Shown: piece after piece, positions 8,479-12,209 of the stretch
Numbering within the stretch: the first letter of the stretch is position 1
How the letters are laid out: the number at the start of each line of letters is the position of its first letter
Source of the DNA: Candidatus Fermentibacteraceae bacterium
GTDB taxonomy: Bacteria > Fermentibacterota > Fermentibacteria > Fermentibacterales > JCC-6
Length of the DNA: 12,209 nucleotides
NCBI GenBank assembly: GCA_021162285.1
Contig: JAGGYZ010000190.1
Span: 1-12,209, forward strand
Direction of reading: 5' to 3'
Position numbers and translations under genes: made by a program
The notes under the pieces: generated by a model
Seen by the model: the letters and a program-made list of their open reading frames with translations, nothing else
The model's database searches: none
What the model was told of the DNA's origin: nothing

Positions 8479-8513
8479 ATCAGCGCCCTCCAGTCAGTGG
8501 GGCGCTGATTTTT
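8479..8513 (+). terminator. Rho-independent terminator of the redox gene run
   Basis: A perfect 10-base-pair stem ATCAGCGCCC/GGGCGCTGAT with an 11-base loop is followed by a run of five T, starting 16 bases after the stop codon at 8462. On the other strand the hairpin lies just after the hipA stop and is followed by a less regular T-rich stretch. It may therefore also stop hipBA transcripts coming from the right. Confidence 0.9.
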
Positions 8514-8536
8514 CAATAAGCAAATTTTAACAAAAA

Positions 8537-9856
8537 CTAATCGCTGCTGAACTTCACAGCTACAAGGTTTTCAAGAATTGTCTTTGTTAATGCAGAGCTC
8601 ACTTTTGCCCTGGCTGCATACTGTGACCAGCAGAGAACAATTCTTTGGGTTTCGTCAACAATTTTTGCGCCATTCCGTATTCTGTTCTCGTCGGCAATCG
8701 TCATAAGATCTGCTTTACTGATACCTTGATGTTGCCCATTTATGCTCAATGTTTGCTGACTCACCCATTTGTTAGCTGGATCATAGGCATAGCAAACATC
8801 GTAAGCAGGAGATAACCCCCACTTGCCTTTCTTCTTCAGAATGAATGAAAAATTTTTTGTGTGATCATCGTAGTTGGTTGCCATTACATTAAATACCATT
8901 CTTCGAAACATCTGTTCAGCTTCCATGTAACTCATTTTGAGAATTCTCATGGTCTGAAACAACTGCTCGTAGCTATATGCAAATATATTGTTGTAATCAA
9001 AGTGCTGAATTCCACAAAATGTTTGTATGTGATGTTTAGTATCTGCTCCTTCTCTATCAAATCTTCTGGTCATGAAATGTGCACGTCCATTTTCCTCAAG
9101 AAGATCGCATTCCATCATGTTGATTCCACAGTCTTTTGCCATTAGATAGTATGCAAACTCCACTCTTCCGAATCCATTGCTCTGTCCAAACTGAGAATCA
9201 CTTACTCCGTCCAGCTTGATTAGCCAATGGCTGAAGCCATGAGGAACTGTCGTCTGCCCGGATCTAACTTCTCCTGTGTGCCTGTTCAACGCTATGACTG
9301 CTTTCGGTCTTGCCCCTCCGGCTGATGTTCCAATCTTAAGGATCTCACTGAGCGCACTCTGCTTATCTTTTCCGATGTTCATTTCAAAATTCTGCCTGTT
9401 GGAAAGTATTTCTCGTGCAGCACTCACCAAACTCGCAATTTCAATGAAGTCGGTTTTCTCGGCAGTTTTAAACTGTGCGGGCTGAAATTCAAGTGCTCCC
9501 ATTCCTCTTGTTCCAATAAAGCAGAGCTGCTCCACCGGATTCATGCTGTCAGCAGCGCGGCCCTGCCGAGAGAGCCATATATTGATAAGCTGATTTCCAT
9601 ACCTGTCCGGTAATGCGTCTGCCAGCAACCCGGGTAACCCCTTAAATGTAGCGGCTGATTCGTTTCTTGCCCTGCGTAATTCCGGAAACCTGTAAATTCG
9701 GGAACCATTTTGAACCGGCATTTTGATCGGTGACAGTTCAATCTCTTTTCCAAGAAACTTCCTGTCGTATTGAAAACTTGCCAACTGCCTGTCTGCCTCC
9801 CAGCGTACAGCACCTGCCAATTCTCCCCAGATCCGTACTTCCGCAACATCAAGCAT
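8537..9856 (-). CDS. hipA: HipA-family serine/threonine kinase toxin
   Basis: A 439-residue HipA protein. Known HipA toxins phosphorylate glutamyl-tRNA synthetase, trigger the stringent response and cause growth arrest or persistence. The N-terminal HipA domain is seen at about 1-125 (FQYDRKFLG, LPGLLADALPDRYG and GTRGMGALEFQP). The kinase part has the loop GTSAGGARPKA (176-186), the ATP-contacting lysine in HWLIKL (Lys214), and the catalytic segment NYDDHTKN with Asp330 in the catalytic position. The metal-binding aspartate is in SPAYDV (Asp353). All key residues are present and the length is normal, so it should be an active kinase. Its ATG overlaps the hipB stop by one base (TAATG), which implies translational coupling, and GAGG lies about eight bases upstream inside hipB. 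It is oriented head-on towards the redox genes. Confidence 0.93.
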   Translation of the reverse strand: MLDVAEVRIWGELAGAVRWEADRQLASFQYDRKFLGKEIELSPIKMPVQNGSRIYRFPELRRARNESAATFKGLPGLLADALPDRYGNQLINIWLSRQGRAADSMNPVEQLCFIGTRGMGALEFQPAQFKTAEKTDFIEIASLVSAAREILSNRQNFEMNIGKDKQSALSEILKIGTSAGGARPKAVIALNRHTGEVRSGQTTVPHGFSHWLIKLDGVSDSQFGQSNGFGRVEFAYYLMAKDCGINMMECDLLEENGRAHFMTRRFDREGADTKHHIQTFCGIQHFDYNNIFAYSYEQLFQTMRILKMSYMEAEQMFRRMVFNVMATNYDDHTKNFSFILKKKGKWGLSPAYDVCYAYDPANKWVSQQTLSINGQHQGISKADLMTIADENRIRNGAKIVDETQRIVLCWSQYAARAKVSSALTKTILENLVAVKFSSD

Positions 9857-10191
9857 TACAGAACCTCTTCAGGATATTCATTGCTGCGAGCTCTCAATCT
9901 CTTCTTCTGCTGCATTTTAAGGTACTCAATGGGACTAATGTCTGAAACAATTTGAAACACATCCATAACGAACAGAATGTCCAGAACCCGCAATACTTTT
10001 AGCAAACTAATCAATGAAGTATTTTCTCCCCGCTCTAAAAGGCTGACAGTAGAACGACTTAACGCAGCGTCCTCTGCCAGCTTTCTCTGGGACACATTCC
10101 GATTCAACCTGTGATGCCTCACAAAATTTCCAATTGTCTTCATCAGGGCACGATCACTCATCGCAATCCAGTTTGTATTTGATTCACTCAC
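9856..10191 (-). CDS. hipB: HipB-like antitoxin, Xre-type helix-turn-helix
   Basis: A 111-residue partner of the downstream HipA. An Xre-type helix-turn-helix covers about 17-75, with SQRKLAEDAALSRSTVSLLERGEN giving the turn and recognition helix (I cite only the shape; key residues are Gln35, Ser45, Thr48, Glu53). A basic, glutamine-rich helix and a short acidic tail follow at about 88-111, a likely flexible region as in other HipB proteins. In the family, HipB binds and silences HipA and represses the operon. The start is GTG at 10191, with AGGCAGG just upstream. An internal ATG eleven codons in (10161) has a weaker ribosome site. The gene sits behind a clear minus-strand promoter carrying an inverted repeat. 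Confidence 0.9.
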   Translation of the reverse strand: MSESNTNWIAMSDRALMKTIGNFVRHHRLNRNVSQRKLAEDAALSRSTVSLLERGENTSLISLLKVLRVLDILFVMDVFQIVSDISPIEYLKMQQKKRLRARSNEYPEEVL

Positions 10192-10230
10192 TTACCTGCC
10201 TCACTTTCTTCCTGAAACAAATAACAGCAA

Positions 10231-10259
10231 AATATACTAATGAATCATTTTTCATTCAA
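10231..10259 (-). promoter_or_regulatory. Sigma-70-type promoter of hipBA
   Basis: On the minus strand, TTGAAT (-35, at 10254-10259) and TATATT (-10, at 10231-10236) are separated by exactly 17 bases. The expected transcript starts about 30 bases before the hipB GTG. Confidence 0.75.
10241..10258. promoter_or_regulatory. Candidate HipB operator TGAAT-N8-ATTCA
   Basis: An inverted repeat with 5-base arms and an 8-base gap lies in the spacer of the hipBA promoter and overlaps the -35 box. The classical Escherichia coli HipB operator is TATCC-N8-GGATA, so the geometry matches although the bases differ. Only one copy was seen. Binding by this HipB is inferred. Confidence 0.6.
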
Positions 10260-10345
10260 TAGGCCGCATTTCCCTGGTTACTGCATTCTATTTCATACAC
10301 CTACTACAACTACGAGAAACCCTGCCTACCTACTCATCAAGTAGA

Positions 10346-10586
10346 TCACTGGTGGAAACACTCGGCATCAAGCTGAATGCAGGAGCGGCTGAACTTGTCC
10401 GCGAGAAACTCGGTAACATGGTGCGCTTCTACTGGAACACAGGAGAAGAAAGAAACTGGAACGGCGGAGGAACTCTTGTGCCCATCAATCTCGGTGCAAA
10501 GGCATCCTCAATTGCAAGCAACTGCTCAATATGAGTATAAGACAAGCGGTTAAGCAGTGAATCAGGATCGATTTCAGAAAGTGCGG
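10346..10586 (+). pseudogene. Decayed 3' fragment of a second fused NuoG/GltD-type gene
   Basis: This fragment matches the last part of the 1221-residue redox protein (residues 1141 onward). The shared core MVRFYWNTGEERNW is conserved exactly. Homology starts abruptly at 10346 (SLVETLG against SLAEAFD), and nothing related is seen upstream. After 10513 the frame fails: a stop occurs at 10532-10534. A related tail (QYEYK, then a stop at 10551-10553, then QDRFQKVR against ERFRVL) appears in the next frame. That points to a one-base frameshift plus an in-frame stop. No start signal or 5' part exists, so it is a remnant. The first segment match is strong; the frameshifted tail match is only moderate. 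Confidence 0.8.
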
Positions 10587-10604
10587 ACTGTGACGGCACT
10601 TTCT
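10576..10604. repeat. Perfect 9-base-pair hairpin
   Basis: AGAAAGTGC and GCACTTTCT pair perfectly around an 11-base loop, at the end of the decayed redox fragment. The right arm is followed by CACCCC and not by a T-run, so it is a poor terminator as it stands. It could be a decayed terminator or part of an inserted repeat. Confidence 0.5.
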
Positions 10605-10630
10605 CACCCCGCCAGATTTACATGGCAAGT

Positions 10631-10659
10631 GGGGTACACCCCCCCAGCCAGGGTGGGGG
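10631..10659. repeat. GC-rich stretch with nested short inverted repeats
   Basis: A run of seven C is flanked by GGGGT on the left and GGGTGGGGG on the right, which allows several alternative pairings (CACCC with GGGTG, or CCCCC with GGGGG). Its composition is unlike its surroundings, and it lies between two truncated genes. I do not recognise it as a known element. Confidence 0.4.
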
Positions 10660-10689
10660 AATATGAGGTAGCCAGTGACATACTTCCCC

Positions 10690-11005
10690 TAATTGTGCGG
10701 ACAGCAATCGCACAATCTCAGGATATGTTTGATAGAAGCGGAGATAGTTATACAACTGCGTTTTCCAAAAGAACTGACTTTCTTTTCCTTTAATGTGCAG
10801 CTAGCTTTACCAGCAAACCCTCTCCATAAGCAGCTCGATCTTCACCGTTCAGTTCGAATTCAGCAATGTATGCACCAATCAGCCAGTTGCGAAGAGTCAG
10901 GCTGATATTAACCGCTCTGCTTGCTCTTGTGGCAAGATGCTTATATACCTGTCGAATTGTGGATACAAGCGCATTAAAATCCGTTCTGGGATGTTCTTCT
11001 GCCAT
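10690..11005 (-). pseudogene. Truncated, frameshifted DUF1016 (YhcG-type) gene
   Basis: The first 71 codons (11005 to a stop at 10790) match the N-terminal region of DUF1016/YhcG proteins, with IRQVYKHLATRASRAVN, LRNWLIGAYIAEFE and RAAYGEGLLVKLA. A one-base frame change then continues the family pattern in another frame, from about 10791 to 10690 (TQLYNYLRFYQTYPEIVRLL and SAQL). After that the homology stops. The C-terminal PDDEXK nuclease-like domain seen in full-length relatives (about 350 residues) is gone. The start region still has ATG with AAGGAG upstream, so decay is probably recent. YhcG-like proteins are found in accessory and restriction-modification islands; their role is not settled. 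A sequencing error could explain the frame change but not the missing C-terminus. Confidence 0.75.
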
Positions 11006-11063
11006 CAGCTCTCCTTGATAACGAGTCAGATTACAAGGTCAAAATCTGTATTGTCGCTAATAC

Positions 11064-11088
11064 TTGACATTATGTCTTGTTTTATACA
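11064..11088 (+). promoter_or_regulatory. Possible promoter and operator of the Xre-membrane protein pair
   Basis: TTGACA (11064-11069) is a consensus -35 box and TATACA (11083-11088) a fair -10, but their 13-base gap is shorter than usual, so the exact -10 is doubtful. A perfect palindrome GACAT-T-ATGTC (11066-11076) overlaps the -35 box and could be the binding site for the small regulator encoded 35 bases downstream. Autoregulation is inferred. Confidence 0.4.
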
Positions 11089-11110
11089 TGCTCACCTCGG
11101 GAGGAGTTTT

Positions 11111-11326
11111 ATGAAATTAAGCAACAAGCTTCGAGTTCTAAGGGCCGAGAAAGAAATTTCACAGCAGACACTGGCTGATGAAGTGGGTATCAGCAGGCAA
11201 ACTGTGAATTCCATCGAAAGAGGCAAGTTCAACCCATCTGTTAAGACAGCTCTCAAGATGGCAGAATACTTCGGAGTGGCAGTGGAAGATGCTTTTCAGT
11301 TAAAGGAGGAGGAAAAGGATGGTTAA
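11111..11326 (+). CDS. Small Xre-family transcriptional regulator
   Basis: A 71-residue single-domain helix-turn-helix protein. The Xre fold fills residues 5-60, with SQQTLADEVGISRQTVNSIE forming the turn and recognition helix and NPSVKTALKMAEYFGV completing it. The tail is short and charged. The chosen ATG lies directly after GGGAGGAG with good spacing. The frame runs open further upstream (to 10937), but that part has no family similarity and covers the likely promoter. The stop overlaps the next gene by eight bases. Small Xre regulators of this shape are often paired with a membrane protein of roughly 120 residues, as here, and probably control that unit. Targets are unknown. Confidence 0.88.
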   Translation: MKLSNKLRVLRAEKEISQQTLADEVGISRQTVNSIERGKFNPSVKTALKMAEYFGVAVEDAFQLKEEEKDG

Positions 11327-11669
11327 TATTAAGATAAGAGGCAATTATTTATGGTGGTCAGCAGTTCATCTTGCTGATGGAATACTGCTGGCACTGTTTG
11401 GTTATCTCACCAGCTGGGACTATGTGTTCGTACTGGTAATTACCATTCTCCCACTTGCTGTGTTCCATACCTGGTTCAACAAGGGATCCAGCCCTGATGA
11501 GAGAGAAATTGGACTTCTCTTAAAAGTTCATGCTGCTGCAGGTTCTGTCACAGTTGTATTAATTTCAAGCTTTCATGAACTTCTGAGCAATCACATTGTT
11601 GTAGCGCTGTGGAGCATTTTCATTCTTTCCAGAGGAGCATTCGGCCTCTACTACTTCCTCAAAGATTAA
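11319..11669 (+). CDS. Four-helix integral membrane protein of unknown function
   Basis: A 116-residue protein with four predicted membrane segments, at about 11-30, 34-53, 70-89 and 92-114. A polar loop between helices 2 and 3 carries SSPDEREIGLLLK. The N-terminus is short and basic, and there is no signal peptide cleavage site. The acidic DERE stretch followed by a helix recalls small membrane proteins that accompany Xre regulators, but I cannot name a family with confidence. Its ATG overlaps the regulator gene by eight bases and is preceded by a very strong AAAGGAGGAGG, so both are made from one transcript. A role in sensing or responding to envelope conditions is only a guess from the pairing. 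Confidence 0.8.
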   Translation: MVNIKIRGNYLWWSAVHLADGILLALFGYLTSWDYVFVLVITILPLAVFHTWFNKGSSPDEREIGLLLKVHAAAGSVTVVLISSFHELLSNHIVVALWSIFILSRGAFGLYYFLKD

Positions 11670-11695
11670 TTCTATCAGAAAAGGATTTTGAACAC

Positions 11696-12209
11696 ATGAA
11701 ATCAATCAAATACATTCTCTTGATCTCAGTCTTTTGCCTGGTAGCAGTATTTTCCTCGGGATGCGGCGAGCCTGGGGTCTGGCAGGAGCCCTTTCCTGAA
11801 AGGTTAACCATATCAGTGGTGGACAGCATCGGTATCGAGACAGGTGACTCGTGTTATGTGCTTGGTGCAATTGCAGGCGCGGAAGTATCACCTTCGGGAA
11901 CCATACTGGTACTTGATCAGAGTGCCTGCTGTATTCGTGGGTTTACACCTGACGGAATTCATCTGGCCAATCTTTCAAGGCGCGGGAGTGGCCCCGGCGA
12001 ATTTCTTTACCCATTCGAAATGGCAATCATGCCCGATGGCAGAATTATGGTGGCAGACATGCATAAGCAATCAATTATTCTTCTATCGGAAACAGGTGAA
12101 AACATAGAAGATATGTCTGACTGGCCATTGTTTGTACCAACATCGATTACTCCATTGGGCGAAAATCTGTTTGCAGGCTGCGAAATGAAAATTGACATGA
12201 CCGATACGA
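11696..12209 (+). CDS. 6-bladed beta-propeller lipoprotein (3' partial)
   Basis: The frame is open from the ATG at 11696 to the window edge (171 codons visible). It begins with a signal peptide: basic start MKSIKY, a hydrophobic core, and a lipobox-like SSGC with the acceptor Cys23, so the protein is probably lipid-anchored and outside the cytoplasm. The mature part shows propeller-like strands: EVSPSGTILVLD followed by GFTPDGIHL, the GSGPGEF turn, then IMPDGRIMVADMHKQSIILL. Such repeats are typical of NHL/6-bladed propeller lipoproteins, which are common in large families in Bacteroidota-like and uncultivated phyla. AAAGGA lies about ten bases upstream. It follows the membrane protein by 26 bases, so it may share its transcript. 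The position -3 residue of the lipobox (Ser) is unusual. Ligand and function are unknown. Confidence 0.8.
   Translation, partial: MKSIKYILLISVFCLVAVFSSGCGEPGVWQEPFPERLTISVVDSIGIETGDSCYVLGAIAGAEVSPSGTILVLDQSACCIRGFTPDGIHLANLSRRGSGPGEFLYPFEMAIMPDGRIMVADMHKQSIILLSETGENIEDMSDWPLFVPTSITPLGENLFAGCEMKIDMTDT

Noticed and set aside
8385..10345. Complete mobile element with integrase and perfect att repeats
   Set aside because: No recombinase or transposase gene and no exact direct repeats were found; only diverged gene ends flank hipBA.
10557..10793. Open frame of 78 codons on the plus strand
   Set aside because: It starts inside the decayed redox fragment and runs antisense through the DUF1016 remnant, so it is a chance frame.
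10937..11110. Upstream extension of the Xre regulator
   Set aside because: It has no family similarity, overlaps the start of the DUF1016 remnant and the likely promoter, and the ATG at 11111 has a strong ribosome site.
1..12209. CRISPR array, tRNA or rRNA genes
   Set aside because: No regularly spaced repeats, cloverleaf-like segments or rRNA-like stretches were noticed on either strand.

Overview
The window looks like part of a bacterial chromosome or metagenome contig from a strict anaerobe with a fermentative or syntrophic lifestyle. The evidence is a dense set of ferredoxin- and flavin-containing NAD(P)H enzymes, no respiratory membrane subunits next to them, and Gram-negative-style lipoprotein and 6-bladed propeller content at the right edge. 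The lineage cannot be fixed from sequence reading alone. The propeller lipoprotein and the fused redox enzyme suggest an uncultivated phylum, but that is only an impression.

Left part (1-8513): a run of five plus-strand genes that ends in a strong hairpin terminator. It starts with a 5'-truncated NfnB/GltD-type flavoprotein. Next comes an unusual response regulator with two Lrp/AsnC-like sensor domains and no visible DNA-binding domain. A NuoE-like subunit and a NuoF-like subunit with extra ferredoxin domains follow. The last gene encodes a 1221-residue protein in which a complete GltD-type FAD/NAD(P) module sits inside a NuoG-like chain. NuoE, NuoF and NuoG of this kind are the core of HydABC/Bfu-type soluble electron-bifurcating enzymes. 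Here there is no hydrogenase H-cluster domain, and the molybdopterin-fold part has no Cys or Sec at the usual metal-ligand position. The likely job is moving electrons between NADH, NADPH and ferredoxin in the cytoplasm. A second, separate GltD-type flavoprotein lies in the same gene run.

Middle part (8514-11005): an accessory island. A minus-strand hipB-hipA toxin-antitoxin operon has a well-formed promoter, and a TGAAT-N8-ATTCA inverted repeat sits inside the promoter spacer. To its right is a decayed plus-strand fragment (10346 to about 10586) that repeats the 3' end of the fused redox gene. The hipBA module is therefore bracketed by two diverged copies of the same gene end. Next comes a short GC-rich hairpin stretch, then a frameshifted and truncated minus-strand DUF1016 (YhcG-type) gene.

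Right part (11006-12209): a small Xre-family regulator overlaps a four-helix membrane protein gene (a two-gene unit). It is followed by the start of a beta-propeller lipoprotein gene that runs off the window. I saw no tRNA, rRNA or CRISPR array.
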